Below, piece by piece: positions 16,998-24,892 of a stretch of 64,000 nucleotides of DNA (position 1 is the first letter of the stretch; each line of letters starts with the position of its first letter). This stretch comes from an uncultured Agathobacter sp. (lineage in GTDB: Bacteria > Bacillota > Clostridia > Lachnospirales > Lachnospiraceae): the NCBI GenBank assembly GCA_910587655.1, contig CAJUND010000005.1, positions 62,001 to 126,000 of the forward strand, written 5' to 3'. The notes below the pieces were generated by a model, which worked only from the letters and a program-made list of their open reading frames with translations, was not told where the DNA came from and ran no database searches. A program made the translations under genes and the position numbers.

Positions 16998-17699
16998 ATG
17001 GATTTAAAAGAAAATTTAATGCAGGTTGAAGAAAATATCTGCAAAGCATGCAAAAATGCCGGGCGTGACAGAAAAGAGGTTACCCTGATTGCGGTCAGCA
17101 AGACAAAGCCGGTTTCCATGCTGCAGGAGGTCTATGATCTTGGTATCAGGGACTTTGGGGAAAACAAGGTACAGGAGATGTGCGACAAGATGGAAATTAT
17201 GCCGGATGATATCCGCTGGCACATGATTGGGCATCTGCAGACAAATAAAGTAAAATATATTGTAGGAAAGACCGCACTCATCCATTCTGTTGACAGCCTG
17301 CATCTTGCAGAGGAAATCGAGCGTCAGGCGGCAAAAAAGGATGTTATGGTTTCCATTCTTGTGCAGGTTAATATAGCGGAAGAAAAAAGTAAGTTCGGAA
17401 TACATAAAGAGGAGACATTTGCCATGGTGGAACAGATTGCAAAGCTTTCCCATATCCAGATCCGGGGGCTTATGACGATTGCACCCTATGTGGAGAATGC
17501 CGAAGACAACCGCGCGTATTTTCGGCAGATTCGGCAATTATCGGTTGACATCAGGGAGCAAAACATAGATAATGTAAATATGGATATTTTATCCTTTGGA
17601 ATGACCGGGGATTACATGACTGCCATTGAAGAAGGGGCAACAATGGTCCGTGTGGGAACCGGAATCTTCGGAGAACGTAATTATAAAAAGGTGGTATAA
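16998..17699 (+). CDS. ylmE: YggS/YlmE family pyridoxal phosphate homeostasis protein
   Basis: A 233-residue single-domain alanine-racemase-like barrel that binds PLP without known catalysis and buffers PLP and amino-acid pools. The PLP lysine lies in LIAVSKTKPV. Other family motifs: FGENKVQEM, WHMIGHLQTNKVK, SKFGI and SFGMTGDYMTAIEEGATMVRVG (quoted in part), with the C-terminal GTGIFGERNY. GGAG precedes the ATG. Placement directly before sepF is the conserved Firmicutes arrangement. Confidence 0.96.
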   Translation: MDLKENLMQVEENICKACKNAGRDRKEVTLIAVSKTKPVSMLQEVYDLGIRDFGENKVQEMCDKMEIMPDDIRWHMIGHLQTNKVKYIVGKTALIHSVDSLHLAEEIERQAAKKDVMVSILVQVNIAEEKSKFGIHKEETFAMVEQIAKLSHIQIRGLMTIAPYVENAEDNRAYFRQIRQLSVDIREQNIDNVNMDILSFGMTGDYMTAIEEGATMVRVGTGIFGERNYKKVV

Positions 17700-17700
17700 G

Positions 17701-18222
17701 ATGAGTTTTATTGATAAATTTCTGGATGTCATGCGTCTGAATGATGATGAATACGATGATTATGATGATTACGAAAATGAAGAAGATAACGATTATGAAG
17801 ATGAAGTAAGAGAGAAAAAATCTGCCCGCAGGGAGCGTAAGCGGGAAGAAAAGGAAACAGTTACAGAAGCACCGGAGAAACGTCAGAAAACCCAGAACAA
17901 AATCACTCCTATTTCCAGAAACAGAAAGCAGGGTACGCAGGGAATGGAAGTATGTGTGATTAAACCAAGTACCATAGAGGACGAGCTTGAAATTACAGAG
18001 ACTCTGTTAAACGGGCGGACGGTTGTAATCAATATGGAGGGACTGAGCGTTGATATTGCCCAGCGGATTATTGATTTTACATCCGGAGCTACATTTGCAA
18101 TGCATGGAAACCTTCAGAAGATTTCCAATTATATTTTTCTTGCGACACCAAGCGGAGTGGATATTTCCGGTGATATTCAGGATTTGATGGAATCCTTTGA
18201 TATACCGGGATTTAGTATGTGA
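17701..18222 (+). CDS. sepF: Cell division protein SepF
   Basis: A 173-residue FtsZ-binding, membrane-associated division protein. The N-terminal amphipathic helix (MSFIDKFLDVMRL) is the membrane anchor. It is followed by a strikingly acidic Asp/Glu/Tyr-rich linker (about residues 14-36) and a basic segment. The conserved C-terminal ring-forming domain has VVINMEGLSVDIAQRIIDF and ATFAMHGNLQKISNYIF. The ATG at 17701 is chosen because it immediately gives the amphipathic helix and has AAGGTGG upstream; an earlier in-frame ATG lies inside ylmE. It overlaps the next start (GTGA). Confidence 0.96.
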   Translation: MSFIDKFLDVMRLNDDEYDDYDDYENEEDNDYEDEVREKKSARRERKREEKETVTEAPEKRQKTQNKITPISRNRKQGTQGMEVCVIKPSTIEDELEITETLLNGRTVVINMEGLSVDIAQRIIDFTSGATFAMHGNLQKISNYIFLATPSGVDISGDIQDLMESFDIPGFSM

Positions 18223-18974
18223 CAATGGATGAACAGGAATTATGCAGAAAGCGTCTGATTGATCTGTCCAGACAGGCAGACCGCAAAAATATAGTCACTT
18301 TCAGCAGTTTTTTGAATTTAAACGAACAGAATATTCTTCATGGCACCGAAGGGCAGCTGTACACAAAAGCAGAGCTTTTCGGTGGTTATGAGCATGCAGA
18401 GCGTCAGATGGCAGCATTCATTCCTGATGCTCTTTGTTATGAGCCGGTGTATCCGATTGTCTGTATCAGGGCTGTTCCGCAGTATCCCAAATTTGCAGAA
18501 AAGCTTACGCACCGTGATATTCTTGGCGCCCTGATGCATCTTGGTATAGACCGTGCAAGGACGGGGGATCTGGTATGCAGTGACAGCTATTATATTTTTT
18601 GTGAAGAAACAATCCATGAATATATTATGGAGAATCTTTCACAGGTAAAGCATACAATGATGACCCTGACACGGCTGGAAGAAACACAGACGATAGAAGT
18701 CCGGCCAGAATTTAAAGAGCAGTCAGACGTGGTTGCCTCCAACCGGATTGATGCTATTATTGCAAAGGCATACCATTTATCCCGCTCGGAAGCCTCCTCG
18801 TATCTTCTGGCAGAAAAAGTGTTTATTAATGGAAAATGCGTGACAAACTGCAACCATTGCTGTGAAAACCATGCGATTGTTTCTGTGCGAGGACTGGGAC
18901 GGTTTGTGTTTGAGACAGAAAATTCCATAAGCAGAAAAGGAAAACTCCGTGTGCGTTTTCTTATGTATGTATAG
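18219..18974 (+). CDS. ylmH: YlmH family S4-domain RNA-binding protein
   Basis: About 251 residues. The N-terminal half matches the YlmH conserved region (FLNLNEQNIL ... HRDILGALMHLGIDRARTGDL), and the C-terminal S4 domain reads ASNRIDAIIAKAYHLSRSEA ... VFINGKCVTN. YlmH binds ribosomal RNA; in Bacillus a role in rescue of stalled 50S-nascent-chain complexes with RqcH has been reported, and an rqcH gene lies at 52974 in this window. The start may be the GTG at 18219 (overlapping the sepF stop) or the ATG at 18225; no clear Shine-Dalgarno separates them. Confidence 0.92.
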   Translation: MTMDEQELCRKRLIDLSRQADRKNIVTFSSFLNLNEQNILHGTEGQLYTKAELFGGYEHAERQMAAFIPDALCYEPVYPIVCIRAVPQYPKFAEKLTHRDILGALMHLGIDRARTGDLVCSDSYYIFCEETIHEYIMENLSQVKHTMMTLTRLEETQTIEVRPEFKEQSDVVASNRIDAIIAKAYHLSRSEASSYLLAEKVFINGKCVTNCNHCCENHAIVSVRGLGRFVFETENSISRKGKLRVRFLMYV

Positions 18975-19001
18975 TATGTGAACAGGAAAGGGATATCCAA
19001 A

Positions 19002-19625
19002 ATGAATAAAAACCCGGATCAGGAAAAGAAATCCGTAAAAACACTGGTTTTTGGCACAGCTGCCATGCTGCTTCTTGTTATTATTGATCAGGCCACAAAG
19101 CTGGCAGCAATTAAATATTTAAAAAATCAGGATTCAATTTCACTGGTTGACGGCGTGTTTGAACTGAAATATCTGGAGAACCAGAGTGCTGCTTTCAGTT
19201 TTGACCCGGTGTCGCTGCTGCAGGGGATTTTTCATTTTTCTTATTTTGAAGCTCATCCGGATACCTTTTTATTATGTAAAATGGCTTTTTTTATTGTACT
19301 GACGATTACTGTACTAATTTTCATGGCTGTTATTTATCGGAGAATTCCCTGGAACAGGTATTTTCTTCCAGCAAATTTAATTATGATTGGATTTTTTTCG
19401 GGTGCGGTGGGAAATCTTTTGGACCGTATCTTCCGCCATTATGTGGTTGATTTTTTGTATTTTTCACTGATTGATTTTCCCATTTTTAATGTTGCGGATA
19501 TATATGTGACACTTGCGGCAATTGGACTTGTAATTATATTATTTTATTATAAGGAAGAGGATTATGAACTGATTTTTCCGTCAAAGGAGCAGGAAAAAGA
19601 GAAACCAGAAAAAGGGGCAGTATGA
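19002..19625 (+). CDS. lspA: Lipoprotein signal peptidase (signal peptidase II), long form
   Basis: A 207-residue four-helix aspartyl peptidase that cleaves prolipoproteins after lipid attachment. Catalytic aspartates lie in GNLLDRIF and FNVADIYVT. The substrate-binding motif reads LENQSAAFS where most family members have ENxGAAF. It is longer than the usual 150-170 residues, because of an insertion around residues 60-85 and a charged C-terminal tail. The ATG at 19002 has AAAGGGA nine bases upstream; the GTG at 18978 is less likely. It overlaps rluD by four bases (ATGA). Confidence 0.93.
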   Translation: MNKNPDQEKKSVKTLVFGTAAMLLLVIIDQATKLAAIKYLKNQDSISLVDGVFELKYLENQSAAFSFDPVSLLQGIFHFSYFEAHPDTFLLCKMAFFIVLTITVLIFMAVIYRRIPWNRYFLPANLIMIGFFSGAVGNLLDRIFRHYVVDFLYFSLIDFPIFNVADIYVTLAAIGLVIILFYYKEEDYELIFPSKEQEKEKPEKGAV

Positions 19626-20542
19626 AAAAAGAGGTTTTTGAAGTATCAGACCGGCAGGAAGGAGAGCGGCTGGATAAATTTTTAAGTAATATATATCCTG
19701 ATTTATCCCGTTCTTTTTTTCAGAAATTAATCAAAAACCAGCAGGTGCTGGTAAATGGCAGTCCCGAGAAAGCCAGTTATCAGGTGAATCTTCTTGAACT
19801 TGTGTCTGTGGAAATTCCGGATGCAGTACCGGTTTCCATTGAACCGGAGGATATTCCTCTGGATATTCTGTACGAGGATGACGACGTACTGATTGTCAAC
19901 AAACCGAAGGGAATGGTTGTGCATCCTTCGGCAGGTCATTACAGCGGAACCCTTGTAAATGCGATTATGTTTCACTGTAAGGATTCCCTTAGCGGAATCG
20001 GAGGGGAAATCCGTCCGGGAATTGTTCACAGAATTGATATGGATACCACGGGGGCTTTAATTGTCTGTAAAAATGATGCCAGTCATGCTAAGATTGCCGC
20101 ACAGATTAAGGAACATTCGGTAAACAGGATTTATGCCGGAATTGTATGCGGCAATATAAAAGAAGAGGAGGGTACCATTGAGGGTGCAATCGGCCGCCAT
20201 CCAACTGACCGGAAAAAAATGGCGGTTAATGAAAAAAATGGAAAACCTGCTGTTACGCATTTTAAAGTGCTGGAACGGTTTGGAAATTATACATACATGG
20301 AATTTAAGCTGGAAACAGGACGCACCCACCAGATCCGGGTACACATGGCAAAAATCGGGCATCCTCTTCTGGGAGATACGCTTTACGGAAGCAGTCACTG
20401 TGCATTTAAGCATCTGCAGGGACAGACATTACATGCAGGAACCATAGGTTTTATTCATCCGAAATCAGGGGAATATATGGAATTTTCTGCGCCTTTGCCG
20501 GAATATTTTGAGAAATTGCTAAAAATATTGCAATCAAAATGA
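19622..20542 (+). CDS. rluD: RluD-type 23S rRNA pseudouridine synthase with S4 domain
   Basis: A 306-residue RluA-family enzyme. The N-terminal S4 RNA-binding domain (GERLDKFLSNIYPDLSRSF ... VLVNG) is followed by the catalytic domain with PGIVHRIDMDTTGALIV, where the Asp of HRID is the catalytic residue, and LETGRTHQIRVHMA. Next to lspA the family is usually RluD/YlyB type; exact target uridines are inferred, not visible. It ends the division block and is followed by a promoter for the next gene. Confidence 0.92.
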   Translation: MKKEVFEVSDRQEGERLDKFLSNIYPDLSRSFFQKLIKNQQVLVNGSPEKASYQVNLLELVSVEIPDAVPVSIEPEDIPLDILYEDDDVLIVNKPKGMVVHPSAGHYSGTLVNAIMFHCKDSLSGIGGEIRPGIVHRIDMDTTGALIVCKNDASHAKIAAQIKEHSVNRIYAGIVCGNIKEEEGTIEGAIGRHPTDRKKMAVNEKNGKPAVTHFKVLERFGNYTYMEFKLETGRTHQIRVHMAKIGHPLLGDTLYGSSHCAFKHLQGQTLHAGTIGFIHPKSGEYMEFSAPLPEYFEKLLKILQSK

Positions 20543-20557
20543 AAATTGTTGTATAAT
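20528..20557 (+). promoter_or_regulatory. Predicted promoter for the cytidylate-kinase-like gene
   Basis: TTGCAA (20528-20533), an 18-base spacer and a perfect TATAAT (20552-20557). It overlaps the last codons of rluD and points at the gene starting at 20617. Confidence 0.55.
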
Positions 20558-20616
20558 ATATACATAAAGCAAAAAGTATTTCTATTTAATGAACCGGGGA
20601 TGGGAGGTAAATTTAT

Positions 20617-21237
20617 ATGGGGAATCAGATTTATACAATTGGAAGGGAGTTTGGAAGCGGCGGTTATACAGTTGCAAAACTTCTTTCTGAACGTCTTGGC
20701 ATAAAGCTGTATGACAAGGAATTACTTGCCCAGGCAGCAAAGGATTCCGGATTTTGTGAGGAAATTCTTGAAAATCATGATGAAAAACCAACAAGCAGCT
20801 TTTTATATTCACTTGTCATGGATACATATTCCGGAGGAAATTATTCATCCGCGCCATTTCTTGATATGCCGTTAAATCATAAGGTTTTTCTGGCGCAGTT
20901 TGACACCATTAAAAAAATTGCAGAGCGTGAGTCCTGCGTAATTGTCGGACGCTGTGCGGATTATGCCCTGGCTTCGTATCCGGACTGTCTGAATATCTTT
21001 GTCCATGCGGATATGGATGACCGTATCAAACGTATCAGTATCAGGGAGAATATTACCGAGAATAAAGCAAAGGATATGATTCAGAAGCGTGACAAGCAGC
21101 GTGCCAGCTATTACAATTATTATACATGTAAGAAATGGGGGGACTCCAGAAGCTACGATTTGACGTTAAATACCAGTAAAATTCCTTTGGAGGAATGTGT
21201 GGATCTGATTCTGGAGTACCGAAAAAAAATGAAATAA
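20617..21237 (+). CDS. Cytidylate kinase-like family protein
   Basis: A 206-residue P-loop protein. The N-terminus YTIGREFGSGGYTVAKLLSE is the glycine-rich nucleotide loop typical of the cytidylate-kinase-like family (AAA_26), which replaces the classical GxxGxGKS. CVIVGRCADYAL and FVHADMDDRIKRI are further family motifs, followed by a basic lid region (QKRDKQRASYYNYYT). Family members are widespread in Clostridia, but their true substrate is not established; the housekeeping cmk gene is normally separate. It is a one-gene unit with its own promoter and terminator. Confidence 0.88.
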   Translation: MGNQIYTIGREFGSGGYTVAKLLSERLGIKLYDKELLAQAAKDSGFCEEILENHDEKPTSSFLYSLVMDTYSGGNYSSAPFLDMPLNHKVFLAQFDTIKKIAERESCVIVGRCADYALASYPDCLNIFVHADMDDRIKRISIRENITENKAKDMIQKRDKQRASYYNYYTCKKWGDSRSYDLTLNTSKIPLEECVDLILEYRKKMK

Positions 21238-21255
21238 GTAATTATATAAATTTAT

Positions 21256-21289
21256 CTGGTGGCCGTTTTATGACCACCAGATTTTAATT
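21256..21289. terminator. Rho-independent terminator, probably bidirectional
   Basis: Stem CTGGTGG (21256-21262) / CCACCAG (21274-21280) with an 11-base loop, followed by ATTTTAATT. The minus-strand side is also T-rich. It separates the kinase-like gene from the convergent gene whose stop is at 21284. Confidence 0.75.
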
Positions 21290-21541
21290 AATGCAGTCAT
21301 CCTGTCCGCCAGGAAGCGGGTCGCCAATTTCGTGCCAGCCCTCAGGATCAATATGTTCATCCCAGTCCTCCAGAGCACTTTCCAGGTTAGGATACCACTG
21401 GTCGTATGAACTCCTTACAGCATCTTTTTCACAGTATAGATATACCAGCGTATATTTTTTCATTTCATGTATCATGATTTTATATACCATCTGGGTTTTG
21501 TTTGTATAGTACGGGTTTTTTAAAAATGCCCATTGTCGCAT
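21284..21541 (-). CDS. Small protein of unknown function (85 residues)
   Basis: I do not recognise this protein. It is basic and aromatic in the N-terminal half (TLVYLYCEKDAV) and acidic in the second half (LESALEDWDEHIDPEGW), ending with a Gly/Pro/Cys-containing tail (GDPLPGGQDDC). No membrane helix or signal peptide is seen. GGAGG sits seven bases before the ATG and a promoter lies upstream, so it is very likely expressed. It is a single-gene unit, convergent with the kinase-like gene. Confidence 0.7.
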   Translation of the reverse strand: MRQWAFLKNPYYTNKTQMVYKIMIHEMKKYTLVYLYCEKDAVRSSYDQWYPNLESALEDWDEHIDPEGWHEIGDPLPGGQDDCIN

Positions 21542-21579
21542 AAATTTACCTCCATATGCAGGAAAAGATATTTTTTGTT

Positions 21580-21608
21580 ATTATAGCGTATTAGAAAGGT
21601 TTTGTACA
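21580..21608 (-). promoter_or_regulatory. Predicted promoter for the 85-residue unknown gene
   Basis: Read on the minus strand: TGTACA (21608-21603), a 17-base spacer and a perfect TATAAT (21585-21580). The start would be near 21573, about 30 bases before the ATG. Confidence 0.55.
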
Positions 21609-21629
21609 GTTAGTGTTAGTTTGACATAC

Positions 21630-21686
21630 AACTATTCAATAAACTTGTGTTTTGCGAATAGTTATTCACCAGTCATTTGCTATAAT
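21630..21686 (+). promoter_or_regulatory. Inverted repeats and an extended -10 upstream of the TtcA-like gene
   Basis: AACTATTC (21630-21637) is repeated in inverted form as GAATAGTT (21656-21663), and the second copy is itself half of GAATA-GT-TATTC (21656-21667). Directly downstream is an extended -10 box, TGCTATAAT (21678-21686), lacking a good -35, as expected for an activator- or repressor-controlled promoter. A second TATAAT occurs at 21762-21767. The rest of the 261-base gap 21542-21802 shows nothing else I can name. Confidence 0.45.
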
Positions 21687-21802
21687 ACACTTCCGGGTAC
21701 GCCTCCTTGTAATACTGTAAAAATCTGGTCCGTCATACTGGAATCATTCTAACAGATAATGTATAATAAAAAATGAGAGAAAATTTCCAGGGGATTCGGC
21801 AT

Positions 21803-22519
21803 ATGAAAATTCAGCGGTTATACAGTTATGTGAGGCGTGCAGTTGATGATTTCCAAATGATTGCGGATGGTGATAAAATTGCTGTTGGAATGTCCGGCGG
21901 TAAAGATTCGCTTACTTTGTTATATGCACTTGCCGGATTAAGGCATTTTTATCCGAAGAAATTTGATATTATGGCGGTTACGGTTGATCTTGGATTTGAT
22001 GAATTTCATTTCGAGGATATTCAGATGATTTGTGAAGGTCTTCAGGTAAAATCCCATATAATTAAAACAAGGATCGGACAGATTGTTTTTAAAGAGCGGA
22101 AAGAAGCATCGCCTTGCGCCATTTGTGCAAAAATGCGTAAGGGTGCACTAAATGATTACGTGAAAAATATAGGTTATAATAAAGTTGCATATGCACACCA
22201 TATGGATGATATGATAGAGACCATGCTTCTGTCGCTGTTTTATGAAGGCAGGTTTTATTCGTTTGCACCGGTTACAAAACTGGACCGGACCGGGCTGGAA
22301 ATCATCCGGCCGCTTATGTATGTACCGGAAGCAGATGTCAAAGGTTTTGTGAATAAATACCAGCTGTCTGTGATAGATAACCCGTGCCCTGCGGATTCAG
22401 TTACCCGGCGGGCATATATTAAAACACTGTTACAACAGATAAACAGGGAAAATCCCGGAGTAAAAACACGTCTGTTTCATGCGATTGCTGCCGGATTCGT
22501 TCATCCGGATGCAGAATAA
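21803..22519 (+). CDS. TtcA/TilS-type PP-loop ATPase, probable tRNA thiolation protein
   Basis: About 238 residues. The PP-loop is VGMSGGKDSLTLLYAL. It has the two-Cys motif PCAICAKMRKG, then AYAHHMDDMIETMLLSLFYEGR and PLMYVPEADV, and a further Cys in IDNPCPAD; this pattern is that of the TtcA-like group (tRNA 2-thiocytidine synthesis, iron-sulfur type) rather than TilS. Target base in Firmicutes is not certain, so no symbol is given. The ATG at 21803 is preferred: CAGGGGA lies upstream and homologous proteins start with MKxQRLYSYVR; an in-frame ATG at 21773 would fall at the predicted transcription start. Confidence 0.85.
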   Translation: MKIQRLYSYVRRAVDDFQMIADGDKIAVGMSGGKDSLTLLYALAGLRHFYPKKFDIMAVTVDLGFDEFHFEDIQMICEGLQVKSHIIKTRIGQIVFKERKEASPCAICAKMRKGALNDYVKNIGYNKVAYAHHMDDMIETMLLSLFYEGRFYSFAPVTKLDRTGLEIIRPLMYVPEADVKGFVNKYQLSVIDNPCPADSVTRRAYIKTLLQQINRENPGVKTRLFHAIAAGFVHPDAE

Positions 22520-22539
22520 TGATGTGAAAGGAAGATATT

Positions 22540-23595
22540 ATGAATAAACCCAAAGAATATCATGAAGAAGTTGACATAAGAAATGAATTAAAGTTAAGGG
22601 AGCTGCTTACTGCTCTTCCACCCTTTTGTAAGCAGTTTTTTATTGGAATAGAATCGAGAACACAGTCAAGGACAAGGCTCGCCTATGCATATGACCTTGC
22701 ATGTTTTTTTGATTACCTGCACGAAAATAACCCGGTTTGCAGAAAAATGGACATTAAAGATTTTCCAATAGGGTTGCTGGATCAGCTTAAACCGATGGAT
22801 ATTGAGGAATATCTTTATTATCTTAAGGTGTACGAAAAAGACGGTGTTGCGCATACAAATGATGAGCGCGGCCTGAAAAGAAAGCTTGCTTCTCTCCGTT
22901 CCTTTTATAATTATTTGTATAAAAATGAAATGATAGACACAAATCCTGCAGTTAAGGTGGACATGCCCAGAATTCATGAAAAAAATATTATTCGTCTTGA
23001 TATAGATGAAGTTGCCATGCTCCTGGATGAAGTGGAATCCGGGGAATGTCTGACAAAAAGGCAGCAGATGTATCATGAACGTACAAAAACAAGGGATCTG
23101 GCACTTCTGACACTGATGCTGGGCACTGGTATTCGTGTTTCTGAGTGTGTGGGACTGGATACAGATGATGTTGATTTAAAGAATAATGGTATTAAAGTAC
23201 ACCGTAAAGGCGGTGCTGAGGTAATTGTTTATTTTGGTGACGAGGTCCGTGAAGCATTGTGTGAATATATGGCTGAACGAAATGCAATAACTGCTGTTGA
23301 GGGACATGAAAATGCATTATTTCTGTCAATGCAGAATAAAAGAATCAGTGTTCGTGCAGTGGAAAATCTTGTAAAGAAATATTCCCGGCAGGTAACTACG
23401 CTTAAAAATATTACCCCGCATAAGCTCCGGAGTACTTATGGCACGTCTTTATATAGGGAAACAGGGGACATTTATCTGGTTGCAGATGTACTTGGACATA
23501 AAGATGTAAATACTACAAGAAAACATTATGCAGAAATTGAAGATGACCGCAGAAGAAAAGCGGCAAAATTTGTCCGGTTACGGGAGGATGTTTAG
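22540..23595 (+). CDS. Tyrosine recombinase (XerC/XerD-like, 351 residues)
   Basis: An integrase-family site-specific recombinase. An N-terminal SAM-like core-binding domain (about residues 20-145) precedes the catalytic domain. Catalytic residues: Arg in GTGIRVSECV, Lys in HRKGGAEVIV, His-x-x-Arg in PHKLRSTYGT, His in LGHKDVNTT and the nucleophile Tyr in RKHYAEIEDD. It is ~50 residues longer than classical XerC/XerD. There is no mobile-element context (no excisionase, att repeats or cargo), so a chromosomal Xer-type role is more likely than a transposon integrase. GAAAGGAAG precedes the ATG. Confidence 0.88.
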   Translation: MNKPKEYHEEVDIRNELKLRELLTALPPFCKQFFIGIESRTQSRTRLAYAYDLACFFDYLHENNPVCRKMDIKDFPIGLLDQLKPMDIEEYLYYLKVYEKDGVAHTNDERGLKRKLASLRSFYNYLYKNEMIDTNPAVKVDMPRIHEKNIIRLDIDEVAMLLDEVESGECLTKRQQMYHERTKTRDLALLTLMLGTGIRVSECVGLDTDDVDLKNNGIKVHRKGGAEVIVYFGDEVREALCEYMAERNAITAVEGHENALFLSMQNKRISVRAVENLVKKYSRQVTTLKNITPHKLRSTYGTSLYRETGDIYLVADVLGHKDVNTTRKHYAEIEDDRRRKAAKFVRLREDV

Positions 23596-23614
23596 GGGAT
23601 GTATTTTAAAAATG

Positions 23615-23650
23615 ACAAATGCAGGCAATGCCTGCATTTGTTATTATATT
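23615..23650. terminator. Strong bidirectional terminator between recombinase and plsC
   Basis: ACAAATGCAGG (23615-23625), loop CAATG, CCTGCATTTGT (23631-23641), then TTATTATATT. On the minus strand the hairpin is followed by TCATTTTTAAA. It separates two convergent genes. Confidence 0.8.
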
Positions 23651-23663
23651 AAAAACCATATGT

Positions 23664-24392
23664 TTAGCATAAAGATTCCGGGGATACTTCCCTGATTTTG
23701 TCCTCAATTCTTTTTTTTACCAGGTCGGCAATCTCCTGCGTTTTCATGTCTTTATATTCATCATAAGTAATGGGCTTTAAATAGTGTACATAGGTAGTTA
23801 TCGGACCAAAGTGGAAACTGTTAAAGACCTTATAAGAGTCAATTAAGGCAATTGGAACAATGGGAGCCCTGGATTTTAATGCAATCTTGAAACTTCCTGC
23901 TTTAAAGTCACATACTTTATTTTTATTATTAAACTTATATCCACCTTCCGGAAAGAGAATATATTTCTTTCCGGCAGCCACATCTTTCGTCACCTGGTTA
24001 ATTATGGTAATTCCCTGCCGTGGGTTGTCTTTTTCCAGGCGTTTGGCCTGTACGAGGTCGCAGAATTCACGTACAAGAATGGTATGGGATTTAAATTTGT
24101 CCATTACAAAAGAACACGGGCTTTTATGTGTATACATAATACCCAGCACATCATATTTACCCTGATGATTTGGATACATCATATAACCGCCCTCTTTCGG
24201 CAGATTTTCGAGTCCATATGCCTTTGTGGTAATTTTTCCTGTTTTGTTCATCAGATAAATGACATGATGCACCAGTGCGTAACGCTGCTCTTCTGTATAT
24301 CGTTCAGGATGATTGGCGCGGCTCCTCATTTTTGGAATCATATATGGTGCCCTGTGCAGATTCATAAATATCACGTAAAATAAGTTAAACAT
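23664..24392 (-). CDS. 1-acyl-sn-glycerol-3-phosphate acyltransferase (PlsC family)
   Basis: A 242-residue membrane-associated acyltransferase of phospholipid synthesis. The catalytic HxxxxD motif is in YPNHQGKYDVLG, and the glycerophosphate-binding motif is FPEGGYKFN. APIVPIALIDSYKVF is the later conserved block. The ATG at 24392 is chosen because GGGAG lies seven bases upstream; an in-frame ATG at 24422 falls inside the -10 region of the promoter. It is transcribed alone on the minus strand. Confidence 0.92.
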   Translation of the reverse strand: MFNLFYVIFMNLHRAPYMIPKMRSRANHPERYTEEQRYALVHHVIYLMNKTGKITTKAYGLENLPKEGGYMMYPNHQGKYDVLGIMYTHKSPCSFVMDKFKSHTILVREFCDLVQAKRLEKDNPRQGITIINQVTKDVAAGKKYILFPEGGYKFNNKNKVCDFKAGSFKIALKSRAPIVPIALIDSYKVFNSFHFGPITTYVHYLKPITYDEYKDMKTQEIADLVKKRIEDKIREVSPESLC

Positions 24393-24410
24393 AATTTTTC
24401 TCCCTATCAT

Positions 24411-24439
24411 ATTATAATGCATTGGAGAAAGTTTTTCAA
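24411..24439 (-). promoter_or_regulatory. Predicted promoter for plsC
   Basis: On the minus strand TTGAAA (24439-24434), 17 bases, TATAAT (24416-24411). It lies just downstream of the yneA-like stop and 19 bases before the plsC ATG. Confidence 0.65.
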
Positions 24440-24474
24440 TGTTCCTTTGAATGGAAAATTACAGTGAACTTCCT

Positions 24475-24867
24475 TTACTGGTGTGCTGAAACGGTGTCTC
24501 TGCTATAATCGGAATAATACATGACGACAAGATAATCCCCGCTGCGGAGGATATCATTTTCACCGATATGGTTTAACCGGCATACTTCCCTGATAAACTC
24601 TTTTTTTGGAAATTCCGCTGTTACATAGGAATCGGCGATTTGCCAGAGGGTATCTCCAGGTTCGACACGGATACTGGTATAGTACTTCTGCACTGCCCTG
24701 TTATGGGAATCTGTGCGGGAACTTGCAAATATACGGATGCTGCTTCCAAGTAAAATAAGAAGCACGGCAGTAAGAATTACAAAAGCTGCCGCCATTTTCT
24801 GCTGTCTGATAGTCCACTGTTTTTTACTGAAATAATTTATGACTGTCTTCTGATTTGTTTTTTTCAT
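24475..24867 (-). CDS. YneA-like LysM protein, probable SOS cell division inhibitor
   Basis: A 130-residue protein with a basic N-terminus, one membrane helix (about residues 25-47, MAAAFVILTAVLLILLG) and an extracellular LysM domain (RVEPGDTLWQIADSYV ... YLVVMYY). The size, topology and divergent placement from lexA match YneA of Bacillus, which delays division during the SOS response. Sequence similarity outside LysM is low, so the name rests on architecture, position and the LexA-type boxes in its promoter. AAGGAG precedes the ATG on the minus strand. Confidence 0.82.
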   Translation of the reverse strand: MKKTNQKTVINYFSKKQWTIRQQKMAAAFVILTAVLLILLGSSIRIFASSRTDSHNRAVQKYYTSIRVEPGDTLWQIADSYVTAEFPKKEFIREVCRLNHIGENDILRSGDYLVVMYYSDYSRDTVSAHQ

Positions 24868-24892
24868 AATCTTATCTCCTTTTCCGTATCAA

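Noticed and set aside
17740..17810. Microsatellite-like GAT/TAT run in sepF as an unstable repeat
   Set aside because: The run is imperfect and encodes the acidic linker expected in SepF; no sign of frame change.
22540..23595. Integrase of a mobile element
   Set aside because: No direct repeats, tRNA target, cargo or change in base usage around it.
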